From the NCBI GenBank assembly GCA_028065725.1, contig JAPTVL010000129.1, forward strand, positions 1 through 5,198: a DNA stretch of 5,198 nucleotides. The letters run 5' to 3'. A program made the translations under genes and the position numbers. The stretch is from Betaproteobacteria bacterium (lineage in GTDB: Bacteria; Pseudomonadota; Gammaproteobacteria; Burkholderiales; Rhodocyclaceae). Below are positions 1 to 5,198 of the stretch, in pieces. The notes below the pieces were generated by a model. It did not search any database. It was not told the origin of the DNA and worked only from the letters and a program-made list of their open reading frames with translations. Numbering within the stretch: the stretch's first letter is position 1; every line of letters starts with the position of its first letter.

Positions 1-282
1 GGCGCGACGCGCGGAATCGACGTAGCCCTCGACCGGCTTGGTGATGAACACCGCGACCATGGCGGCGATGATGCCGGTGATCACCATCACCATGATCATC
101 TCGATCAGGGTGAAGCCGCGCAGCTTGGTGCGGCCCTTCAGGCCAATCCATGAACCGCCCGCACTAAGCCCACCCCACGGGGACTCCCTTCGGTCGTCAT
201 TGCGAGCGAAGCGCGGCAATCCAGACTGCCACGGCGCTGCGGCCTCGCAGTGACAGCAGGCGAAGCAATCTTGGCGGCTCAT
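1..282 (-). CDS. mshO: MshO-like type IV minor prepilin, N-terminal part (runs off window)
   Basis: Ninety-four codons are open from an ATG at 282 to the window edge; the C-terminus is missing. About 56 residues in is a class III prepilin cleavage site, KLRG^FTLIEM, with Glu at +5, followed by a hydrophobic helix and the segment AVFITKPVEGYVDSARRA, which is characteristic of MshO minor pseudopilins. The product is expected in the inner membrane, cut by the PilD-type peptidase, and built into the pilus tip/initiation complex with MshC and MshD. The ATG overlaps the mshD stop (ATGA), suggesting translational coupling; I see no clear Shine-Dalgarno. It is the only in-frame ATG before the cleavage site (TTG at 219 is an alternative). 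Oddity: the leader is very long because residues about 5-30 are encoded by a dispersed palindromic repeat (195-270). The family call is confident; the start is less so. Confidence 0.85.
   Translation of the reverse strand, partial: MSRQDCFACCHCEAAAPWQSGLPRFARNDDRRESPWGGLSAGGSWIGLKGRTKLRGFTLIEMIMVMVITGIIAAMVAVFITKPVEGYVDSARRA
195..270 (-). repeat. Dispersed palindromic repeat, copy B (mshD/mshO junction)
   Basis: This is a 76-bp copy of a repeat whose outer arms on the plus strand are CGTCATTGCGAG and CTCGCAGTGACAG, near-complementary and able to fold. It ends with GCAGGCGAAGCAATC. Read on the minus strand, 270-241 matches copy A (851-880) at 29 of 30 positions, and the rest aligns with small changes plus about 20 bp (204-223) absent from copy A. 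It begins 8 nt after the mshD stop codon and is translated without a stop as part of the MshO leader. The motif 'CATTGCGAG...GAAGCAATC' is recalled as a dispersed element type in many proteobacterial genomes; I cannot name a catalogued family from this window alone. Confidence 0.8.
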
Positions 283-935
283 GGCGCGAAGTTGGGCGAA
301 TGACGGGTGCGGTAGCCCTCCAGCGTCAGGCTGTCGGAACCGTGCGTGACCGTGACCGAGATGCGCAATGCCGCCGATCCCGACGTGGCGTCGCCCACAC
401 CGTCGAGCGCCTCGGGCGTGATGGTAATGGTCGCGCTGTAGCCCGCGGGCGCCGGGTTGTTGCCGGTGATGTCGGCGATCTGGCTGGGCAGTTGATAGCC
501 GCCATTGACGTAATAGTCATTGACGTTGTTGAACGGGTATGTCGTGCTGGTGCGCGCTTCGCTTACCCCGTTTACGGTTTCCGGTCCCAGGCCTTCCACT
601 ATCGTGCAGCCTGCCGTGCCGGTTGCCGTCGCCACATTCGGATCATTGGGATCGCACCAGGTGAAGGGCTGCATCTCGACCTCCTCGATGAGGCCCCCGG
701 CGATCGCCAGCATCTGCTTCCTGATCAGCGGATCGGCGCTGTTCCTCGCCGTGATGTTCAACACCGTGAGGATGCCGACGATGCCGACGCTGACGATGAC
801 GATGAACATCACCAGCTCGATCAGGGTCATGCCCGACGAACGCCCGCAGTGATTGCTTCGCCTGCTGTCATTGCGAGGCCCGCAGGGCCGTGGCAATCGC
901 AATGACATATCCACGGCCGGACGCTCAATGCACAT
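279..935 (-). CDS. mshD: MshD-like type IV minor prepilin
   Basis: A 218-residue prepilin. The cleavage site is SSG^MTLIEL at residues 35/36, with Met rather than Phe at +1 and Glu at +5, followed by a hydrophobic helix to about residue 60. The stretch ADPLIRKQMLAIAGGLIEEV (67-86) and then QPFTWCDPNDPNV, LGPE, FNNVNDYYV and LEGYRTRHSPNFAP are hallmarks of MshD. Cys94 and Cys110 may form a disulfide in the pilin head. The role is minor pseudopilin in pilus assembly at the inner membrane. ATG 935 overlaps the end of mshC by 11 nt; ATG 908 is an in-frame alternative lying at the edge of a repeat hairpin. ATG 830 cannot be the start because it would remove the cleavage Gly. No good Shine-Dalgarno is visible for either start. 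The leader (residues about 10-29) is encoded largely by palindromic repeat copy A. Mature length about 183 residues. Confidence 0.88.
   Translation of the reverse strand: MCIERPAVDMSLRLPRPCGPRNDSRRSNHCGRSSGMTLIELVMFIVIVSVGIVGILTVLNITARNSADPLIRKQMLAIAGGLIEEVEMQPFTWCDPNDPNVATATGTAGCTIVEGLGPETVNGVSEARTSTTYPFNNVNDYYVNGGYQLPSQIADITGNNPAPAGYSATITITPEALDGVGDATSGSAALRISVTVTHGSDSLTLEGYRTRHSPNFAP
851..907 (+). repeat. Dispersed palindromic repeat, copy A, with strong hairpin (mshC/mshD junction)
   Basis: A 57-bp copy of the same repeat as 195-270, in the opposite orientation. It contains a perfect 11-bp inverted repeat, TGTCATTGCGA (866-876) and TCGCAATGACA (897-907), and inside it a second stem, GGCCC (877-881) with GGGCC (885-889) around a 3-nt loop. 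The transcript can therefore form a long bipartite hairpin immediately downstream of the ATG at 908 and inside the mshD leader. Compared with copy B it lacks about 20 internal bp. It is open in the mshD frame and encodes leader residues LRLPRPCGPRNDSRRSN. A role in mRNA stability or translation is inference only. Confidence 0.82.
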
Positions 936-1494
936 AGCCGGTCTCGTTCTCGACGGTGATGGTCTCGGCGGTGGCGCCGGTCTGATCCTTGACGCTCACG
1001 GTTTTCGGCGCCGAGAGCGAGCCGCTGCTGTCGTAGGGCCTGCCCAGGGCGTCGAAGCAGATCTGCCCGGTGGTCGCCAGATTGTCCGTCACGGTCACGC
1101 TGGTCTTGGCCTGGTGATAGCTTGCGGGCAGCGCCACGGTCGAAACGCAGGCGGCGCTGCAGGTCGTGGCCGTGCCCAACTGGCAAAGCGTCGGCGGATC
1201 GGCGGCGAAATCGAGACGGACCATGCGCCGCTGGGCGACCGCGGTTTCCCTGGCGTAGTGGATCAGCGAGTTCAACTGGTCGGCGGCGCCCACCGCCTCG
1301 AAGTCGTTGAGATTGGCAAAGCGCGGCAGCACGACGACGGCGAGGATGCCGAGGACGATCATGATCGTGATCAGCTCGATCAGGGTGAAGCCAGACCGAC
1401 CGCCTCGCCGGGTCAGGCCGGTTCTTCGCATCGGGGCAGACGCTGTCATTGGCTCGAACAAACTCCAACTTTGCCGGAACGGTGAAGTGCTCAT
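925..1494 (-). CDS. mshC: MshC-like GspH/FimT-type minor prepilin
   Basis: A 189-residue prepilin with cleavage site RSG^FTLIELITIMIVLGIL at residues 35/36 and Glu at +5. The segment FANLNDFEAVGAADQLNSLI followed by HYARETAVAQRRMVRLDF is typical of the GspH/FimT/MshC group. The C-terminal head has ICFDALGRPYDSSG (145-158) and ends with a TGYVH tail. Four cysteines (104, 112, 116, 146) could pair. Function: minor pseudopilin that helps initiate or cap the MSHA pilus, acting from the inner membrane after processing by the prepilin peptidase. Starts: ATG 1494, 18 nt after the upstream stop, lacks a Shine-Dalgarno; ATG 1449 has GGAG 13 nt upstream; ATG 1431 would give a 14-residue leader closer to usual. 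The longest frame is reported. It follows the TPR-glycosyltransferase gene and overlaps mshD by 11 nt. Confidence 0.87.
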   Translation of the reverse strand: MSTSPFRQSWSLFEPMTASAPMRRTGLTRRGGRSGFTLIELITIMIVLGILAVVVLPRFANLNDFEAVGAADQLNSLIHYARETAVAQRRMVRLDFAADPPTLCQLGTATTCSAACVSTVALPASYHQAKTSVTVTDNLATTGQICFDALGRPYDSSGSLSAPKTVSVKDQTGATAETITVENETGYVH

Positions 1495-1512
1495 GTTAGT
1501 CTGACAATGGGC

Positions 1513-4335
1513 CTACGGAGCCGACCCAGTCGCCTTGGAGACCAGAGGAAAACACGCATTGCGCTCCGACTCGATCCGTTCTTGTGTCGGTGCTTCGGGA
1601 TAAGCCAAGGCCCAAAGGTCGAAGCTCGCTCCCTGTTCCACGACCATCGCCCGGAAGCCGCCTTCCTCCAGTTCCCGAGCCAGGCTGCGCGCGGTAAAGC
1701 CGGTCTTGTGCGCCATGTAGAGATTGCCCTTGGCCAGCGATGCCCGGTGGCCATAGAGCATATCGATCGGAGCGATCGGGCCTGCCGGCGAAACATAGGC
1801 GGGCTCCTCCAATTCGTCGGCGGCGACCAGTGCACAGATTGGCTGCAAGTCGGGACAGGTCAGCACCAGCATCCCTTCGGGCTTGAGAACCCGCCTGAAC
1901 TCCTTGAGCGCCACCGGGACTTCGTGCGGGTGGAGATGCTCGATGGTGTGCGACGAATAAACGGCATCGACACTGGCACTCTCGACCGAGGACATGTCGA
2001 GCATGCTGGCGACCACGTCGGGCATGGCGTCCGGATCGATGTCGAGGCGGATCTCGCGCCAGCGGCTCTGGAACAGGCGCGGCATGGAGCGGCGATCGGC
2101 TCGGCCGCAGCCGACGTGAAGCACGGTCTTGCTCGCGATGGCAGGCGCGGCATGGATTCCGCCGTCCAGCTTTTCGCCTTCGCACCAGGCTCGCCACATG
2201 CGCCGGTAGAGCAGCTCCAGGTCGCGGGTGAATTGCTCCGGCTGGCACAGCGGGCTGTCTTTCATCCGCCCGCGCAGCCCGCGCCGCAGTTTGCGCAGGC
2301 GCCCGGGATCGCCGGCGAGCGAAACGGCGCCGGCGACGTAGGCATCGACATCGGCGAAGATCAATTCGGTCAGGCCGATATTGGTCAGCGCCGAAGTCGT
2401 CTGGCGCGAGACCACGCTGTCGCCGGCGATGGTCACCACCGGCACCCCCATCCACAGCGCTTCGAGCGTGGTCATGCCGCCGTTGAAGGGAAAGGTGTCG
2501 AGCGCGATGTCGATGTCGCCGTACTCGGCGAACATCTGCCCATGCGCAGAGACTTCGCGTAAGTCCAGGCGATCCCGTCCGATGCCCTGCGCCGCGAAGC
2601 GTTCGGCCAGGCGATCCTTGACCGCTTCCTCGGACAGCGCGCCGGACTTGACGACGAGCCGGCTTTGCGCGACGGACTGAAGAATCCTGGCCCAGGCCGA
2701 CACGACCTCGTCGGTCATCTTGGGCAGGCGATTGAAGGAACCGAAGGTGATGCTCCCCGACTTTTCAAGCGGCGGCGCTGCGACCTCGGGCGCGTACTCG
2801 GGCGGCCCGTAACAGAAGCGGGTATGCGGCAGAAAGGCCGGGGTTTCTGAAAAAAGCTGCCCGCCCCCGGGCGGCGTGGTGAACGGATCGGTGATGAAGT
2901 AATCGATGGCGCTCAGTCCGGTCGAATGGAAGTAACCGATCCACTCGGCCTGCACGGGGGCGGGCCGGCGGGCGAAGACCAGCAGGCGATGGAAGGCGGT
3001 ATGGCCGGACAGATCGACCAGGATATCGATTTCGGCCTTGCGGATCAGATCGGCGAGTTCCTCGTCGCTGTGGAAGAAGATGTCCTCCCAATGCTCGGCC
3101 GCCTGCCGCAGTTCGGGCAGGACGTCCTGCTCCCGGACGACCATGGAGAAGCAATGAATCTCGAACAGGCTGCCGTCGTGGTGGCGCAGCACGTCGCGCA
3201 GCAGGAAGCCCACCGGGTGTCGGACGAAGTCGCCGGAGACGTAGCCGATGCGCAGCTTGCGCTGCGGATCGCGGTCGCGCGCCGCAAAATCGTCCGGGGC
3301 CCGCAGCGGCAGCTCGAAGCGCCGCGCCCAGTCGAGATGGCGCTGGAAAACCGCCTCCGGAGCGATCCGCGACTGGTTGTTGAGCTCGAACAGGACGTTC
3401 GAATACATGCCCGGCTGCTGGCCGTCCAGTTCGATGACCTTCTCATAGAGCGGCAGCGCCGCCGCGGAATCGCCGCCCGAACTGAGGCAGGAGCCGAGCG
3501 TGACCAGGGCGATGATGCTCTCCGGCTGGCGCGCGAGTATGCGCCGGCACAGTTCCTCCGACTGGCTGAGGTGGCCGGCCGCCTGATGGGCGGCGGCGAG
3601 AAAACCCAGCGCCTGGATGGTTTCGCCGCGCTCCCTGATCTGGCGCTCGATGTAGCCGATGGCGTTGGCCATTTCCTCGCGCGAGCCCAGCAGCGTCGCG
3701 AGATTGAAGTGCGCCTCCGGGTAATCCGGGCGCAGCTCCAGCGCCCGTCGGTACTGCGCGATGCCCTGCTTGGCGCGGCCGGTCTGGATCAGCACATTGC
3801 CCAGGTTGAGGTGGGCCTCGGGCCGGTCCGGCTCGTCCGCCACCAGGGCTTCCGCGGCCGCGCGCGCCTCGTCGAAACGCGCCAGTTCGAACAGGGCCGC
3901 GATCCTGTTCAGTCTTGCCTCGAAGAAGCCGGGTTTGCAGGCGAGCGCCCGATCGAACCAGACGAGCGCTTCCTCGTGTTGCCCCTTGGCGATGCACCAT
4001 TCGCCGAGATTGCTCAGGGCCTGCGGATAATCGGGCTTGAGCGCCAGCGCGCGCAGGTAGGCCTCCCGCGCCTCGTCGAGATTATCGGCGTGGCGATACG
4101 CGGCGCCCAGGCTGCACCAGAGACCCGCATCCTCCGGCCTGGCCGCCAGCGCCGTTTCGAGCTGCAAAATCGCGGCCTCGGCCTCGCCCCGGGACAGCGC
4201 CCGGCGGGCCAGCGCGTGCATCGCCTCGACGTCGCCCGCCCCGGCGACCCGCGCATCGACCACGTCGGCGACCGCGCCGAGCCCGCGCCTGTCGAGCCAG
4301 CGCGCGATCCAGCGCATCACGCGGCCCCGGCTCAT
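1513..4335 (-). CDS. TPR - SPINDLY/OGT-type glycosyltransferase - SAM methyltransferase fusion
   Basis: A 940-residue cytoplasmic enzyme with no signal peptide or membrane segment. Residues about 37-308 form eight 34-residue TPRs (repeat tails such as ALALKPDYP, ALELRPDYP at even spacing). Residues about 360-715 match the O-GlcNAc transferase/SPINDLY family: RIGYVSGDFVRHPVGFL (362-378, with His373 where OGT has its HP motif), DILVDLSGHTAFHR, RPAPVQAEWIGY, DYFITDP, FGSFNRLPKM (Lys539 aligns with the phosphate-contacting Lys of OGT), and DTFPFNGGMTTLEALWMGVP (613-632). Residues about 736-910 are a class I methyltransferase: VLHVGCGRA (738-746), LDIDPDAMPDVV, HTIEHLH and RVLKPEGMLVLTCPD. Expected activity is transfer of a sugar from a nucleotide sugar to Ser/Thr of a protein bound by the TPRs, with methylation of sugar or protein. 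It lies between mshA and mshC, suggesting pilin as substrate (inference). ATG 4335 is 5 nt after the upstream stop; ATG 4317 is possible. In-frame sequence upstream of 4335 is the shadow of the 91-residue gene. Confidence 0.9.
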   Translation of the reverse strand: MSRGRVMRWIARWLDRRGLGAVADVVDARVAGAGDVEAMHALARRALSRGEAEAAILQLETALAARPEDAGLWCSLGAAYRHADNLDEAREAYLRALALKPDYPQALSNLGEWCIAKGQHEEALVWFDRALACKPGFFEARLNRIAALFELARFDEARAAAEALVADEPDRPEAHLNLGNVLIQTGRAKQGIAQYRRALELRPDYPEAHFNLATLLGSREEMANAIGYIERQIRERGETIQALGFLAAAHQAAGHLSQSEELCRRILARQPESIIALVTLGSCLSSGGDSAAALPLYEKVIELDGQQPGMYSNVLFELNNQSRIAPEAVFQRHLDWARRFELPLRAPDDFAARDRDPQRKLRIGYVSGDFVRHPVGFLLRDVLRHHDGSLFEIHCFSMVVREQDVLPELRQAAEHWEDIFFHSDEELADLIRKAEIDILVDLSGHTAFHRLLVFARRPAPVQAEWIGYFHSTGLSAIDYFITDPFTTPPGGGQLFSETPAFLPHTRFCYGPPEYAPEVAAPPLEKSGSITFGSFNRLPKMTDEVVSAWARILQSVAQSRLVVKSGALSEEAVKDRLAERFAAQGIGRDRLDLREVSAHGQMFAEYGDIDIALDTFPFNGGMTTLEALWMGVPVVTIAGDSVVSRQTTSALTNIGLTELIFADVDAYVAGAVSLAGDPGRLRKLRRGLRGRMKDSPLCQPEQFTRDLELLYRRMWRAWCEGEKLDGGIHAAPAIASKTVLHVGCGRADRRSMPRLFQSRWREIRLDIDPDAMPDVVASMLDMSSVESASVDAVYSSHTIEHLHPHEVPVALKEFRRVLKPEGMLVLTCPDLQPICALVAADELEEPAYVSPAGPIAPIDMLYGHRASLAKGNLYMAHKTGFTARSLARELEEGGFRAMVVEQGASFDLWALAYPEAPTQERIESERNACFPLVSKATGSAP

Positions 4336-4340
4336 GGCGC

Positions 4341-4616
4341 TCAGGAAAAGGAATTCAGAACGAGGGAAAACACCAGCTTGCGCACCACGTCCGGCGGTAT
4401 GCCCGCCGCGATCAGGCGCGGCTGCAGCAGGAAAGCCGCGCGCGCCCGGCCGATCACGCCCAGCGCGTGGCGGCGGCGTATCTCCCTGGCCTGCGCCTGG
4501 AACCTGCCCAGCGCGCCGGCCCACTCCGCCTCGCTCGTGCGTTTTTTCCTGGCTTGCGGCGCGCAGCGGAAGAAGGCGGCCTCCAGCTCGGCGGCGACCT
4601 GCGCGGCTTTGCTCAC
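4341..4616 (-). CDS. Small basic protein of unknown function
   Basis: A 91-residue frame with a GTG start and a TGA stop 5 nt before the TPR-glycosyltransferase start. I do not recognise a family. It is Ala/Arg-rich and predicted mostly helical. Residues about 5-20 and 30-60 look amphipathic, with basic patches QARKKR and REIRRRH. The C-terminus, PRLIAAGIPPDVVRKLVFSL, is more hydrophobic and could be an interaction helix. There is no signal peptide or convincing membrane segment. Its tight spacing with the glycosyltransferase suggests a shared role, for example a chaperone or regulator (inference). There is no clear Shine-Dalgarno before the GTG, and an in-frame TGA lies 39 nt upstream, so no ATG alternative exists. 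The opposite strand and the other frame here are also open, as expected at this GC, so its reality rests on operon fit and on sequence that looks protein-like. Confidence 0.65.
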   Translation of the reverse strand: MSKAAQVAAELEAAFFRCAPQARKKRTSEAEWAGALGRFQAQAREIRRRHALGVIGRARAAFLLQPRLIAAGIPPDVVRKLVFSLVLNSFS

Positions 4617-4630
4617 GTCGGCGCTACAGG

Positions 4631-4650
4631 TGCCGAACCGCTTCTCGGCA
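4631..4650 (-). other. Inverted repeat between pilin gene and downstream genes
   Basis: TGCCGA (4631-4636) and TCGGCA (4645-4650) form a perfect 6-bp stem with an 8-nt loop, 14 nt after the pilin stop codon. No run of T follows on the transcribed strand, so it is not a standard intrinsic terminator. In a pilin operon it could act as a weak attenuator or a 3' stabilising or processing site that lets pilin mRNA exceed the downstream message. That role is inference, and a stem of this size can arise by chance. Confidence 0.3.
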
Positions 4651-4664
4651 AATCATGACAAAGC

Positions 4665-5093
4665 TCAGCCGGTGCAAATGATGGTCGCAGTCGCGGAATT
4701 TGAGGTCGCCCCGACATAGACCACGCCGGCAGTTGCCGTTAAGCCGCCGGAGTTAGTGGCGCAAGTGGCGTCGGGGCTGATCGAAAACTTGGTGCTGTCC
4801 CAACTGGCCATGCCCGCCGCCAACACTGCACCCGCACTCGCCCCACTCAATCGGACGACGCCCGCATGAGTGTTATTGACCATGTAACCCGAATAGTTGA
4901 TCGCGGCGGCCGAGGTCAGCGCGCCCGCAGCGCCCTGGACCGCGGCGGTCTTGGCGTCGCCCGTCAGATCGACGAACTTCGGCAGCGCGGTCGCGGCGAG
5001 AATGCCGAGGATGACGATGACCACCACCAGTTCGATCAGGGTGAAGCCCTGTTCCTTGCTCATGTGTTTTATGCTCATGTGTTTTATATTCAA
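4665..5093 (-). CDS. mshA: MshA-like type IV prepilin
   Basis: A 142-residue prepilin counted from TTG 5093. The cleavage site is SKEQG^[13 protein letters not shown] with Glu at +5, then [20 protein letters not shown], the typical MshA N-terminal helix. The mature protein is 126 residues with Cys95 and Cys124, a likely disulfide (D-region) loop near the C-terminus, and a Ser/Thr-rich head ([15 protein letters not shown] tail). It is probably a structural pilin, polymerised through the N-terminal helix at the inner membrane. Start: GGAGGAG at 5100-5106 is 6 nt from TTG 5093, whereas ATG 5078 and ATG 5063 lie 21 and 36 nt away. The Shine-Dalgarno therefore favours TTG with a 16-residue leader; ATG 5063 would give the more usual 6-residue leader. 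It follows another pilin gene by 21 nt, so which of the two is the main subunit is not decided by this window. AT content at its 5' end is higher than in its neighbours. Confidence 0.88.
   Translation of the reverse strand: MNIKHMSIKHMSKEQGFTLIELVVVIVILGILAATALPKFVDLTGDAKTAAVQGAAGALTSAAAINYSGYMVNNTHAGVVRLSGASAGAVLAAGMASWDSTKFSISPDATCATNSGGLTATAGVVYVGATSNSATATIICTG
5058..5087 (-). repeat. 15-bp perfect tandem duplication in the pilin leader
   Basis: Two adjacent identical 15-bp units, ATAAAACACATGAGC on the minus strand (5087-5073 and 5072-5058). Each encodes I-K-H-M-S and each carries an in-frame ATG (5078 and 5063). The duplication keeps the frame and lengthens the prepilin leader by five residues without touching the mature pilin. 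It could be a replication-slippage event and may vary in copy number between strains. Confidence 0.9.
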
Positions 5094-5099
5094 GATTGA

Positions 5100-5106
5100 C
5101 TCCTCC
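5100..5106 (-). promoter_or_regulatory. Strong Shine-Dalgarno for the MshA-like pilin
   Basis: GGAGGAG on the minus strand, the best ribosome-binding match in the window, sits 6 nt upstream of TTG 5093 and 8 nt after the stop codon of the preceding pilin gene. It decides against TTG 5108, which would place the Shine-Dalgarno inside the coding sequence, and favours TTG 5093 over the ATGs at 5078 and 5063. High translation fits a structural pilin. Confidence 0.75.
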
Positions 5107-5114
5107 AAAAAAAC

Positions 5115-5198
5115 TCAACAACCCGTGGTATCGACCGCCGAGATCTGCGCCGGCACCGAAGCGGAAGCGGCCTGGGTATAGGTGAACATGCAATGGCT
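5115..5198 (-). CDS. C-terminal end of an MshA/MshB-like pilin (cut by window edge)
   Basis: The last 27 codons before a TGA stop. The peptide includes CMFTYTQAASASVPAQISAV and ends in TTGC. A Cys followed by a [MLV]xYTQA-type strand and a terminal Cys is the usual disulfide-closed C-terminus of MSHA pilins. Its position just before the MshA-like gene corresponds to mshB in the known mshB-A-C-D-O order, but a second mshA copy cannot be excluded without the N-terminus. The stop codon is 21 nt from the downstream TTG start, so the two pilins are probably cotranscribed. Confidence 0.75.
   Translation of the reverse strand, partial: SHCMFTYTQAASASVPAQISAVDTTGC

Noticed and set aside
195..907. 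Invertible mshD cassette (phase variation by the inverted repeats)
   Set aside because: The shared identity is only about 30 bp, there is no recombinase gene in view, and an inversion would destroy the mshD and mshO frames; dispersed repeat insertion explains it more simply.
827..1468. Minus-strand 213-codon frame overlapping mshC and mshD
   Set aside because: Arg-rich out-of-frame reading of mshC; the prepilin motif is absent in this frame.
853..1485. Plus-strand open frame of 210 codons opposite mshC
   Set aside because: Shadow of mshC; the real frame carries the prepilin cleavage motif and GspH-like head.
1507..2562. Plus-strand open frame of 351 codons
   Set aside because: Antisense to the glycosyltransferase and methyltransferase domains; low-complexity Arg/Gly/Ala-rich translation without motifs.
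4336..4524. N-terminal extension of the TPR-glycosyltransferase frame by 63 codons
   Set aside because: Pro/Gly/Arg-rich translation that is the out-of-frame shadow of the 91-residue gene; the protein-like sequence starts at ATG 4335.
2926..4719. Plus-strand open frame of 597 codons opposite the TPR-glycosyltransferase gene
   Set aside because: It is the antisense shadow of a GC-rich coding sequence. Its translation shows no recognisable domain, while the minus-strand frame has regular TPRs and OGT motifs.
5094..5108. TTG start at 5108 for the MshA-like pilin
   Set aside because: It would place the GGAGGAG Shine-Dalgarno inside the coding region; TTG 5093 is 6 nt from it.
5107..5114. T-run after the upstream pilin stop as an intrinsic terminator
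   Set aside because: No GC-rich stem precedes it, and it merges into the Shine-Dalgarno of the next gene.

Overview
The window is part of an MSHA (mannose-sensitive haemagglutinin-type) type IV pilus operon. All genes lie on the minus strand, so transcription runs from position 5198 towards 1. The prepilin signatures (G^FTLIE or G^MTLIE followed by a hydrophobic helix) and the gene order match the known msh order B-A-C-D-O. High GC, MSHA-type pilins and a dispersed 'TCATTGCGAG...GAAGCAATC' palindromic repeat suggest a free-living proteobacterium, most likely a betaproteobacterium (Rhodocyclales-like). That taxonomic call is inference.

Layout in transcription order: (1) 5198-5115, the last 27 codons of an MshA/MshB-like pilin cut by the window edge; (2) 5093-4665, a short MshA-like pilin with a strong Shine-Dalgarno sequence, a likely TTG start and a 15-bp tandem duplication in its leader; (3) 4616-4341, a 91-residue basic protein of unknown function; (4) 4335-1513, a 940-residue protein with eight TPRs, a SPINDLY/OGT-type glycosyltransferase and a class I SAM-dependent methyltransferase; (5) 1494-925, an MshC-like minor pseudopilin; (6) 935-279, an MshD-like minor pseudopilin; (7) 282-1, the start of an MshO-like minor pseudopilin that runs off the window. 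Intergenic gaps are 48 nt or less, and C/D and D/O overlap, so this looks like one polycistronic unit. No gene-free stretch exceeds 50 nt.

Two things stand out. First, a pilin gene and the minor-pilin block are separated by a two-gene insert whose main product looks like a one-polypeptide glycosylate-and-methylate enzyme. The natural hypothesis is O-glycosylation of the Ser/Thr-rich pilins with a methylated sugar. Second, two copies of a dispersed palindromic repeat sit at the mshC/mshD and mshD/mshO junctions in opposite orientations. Both are read through in frame, so they encode most of the pre-cleavage leaders of MshD and MshO. They are also complementary to each other within the same mRNA.
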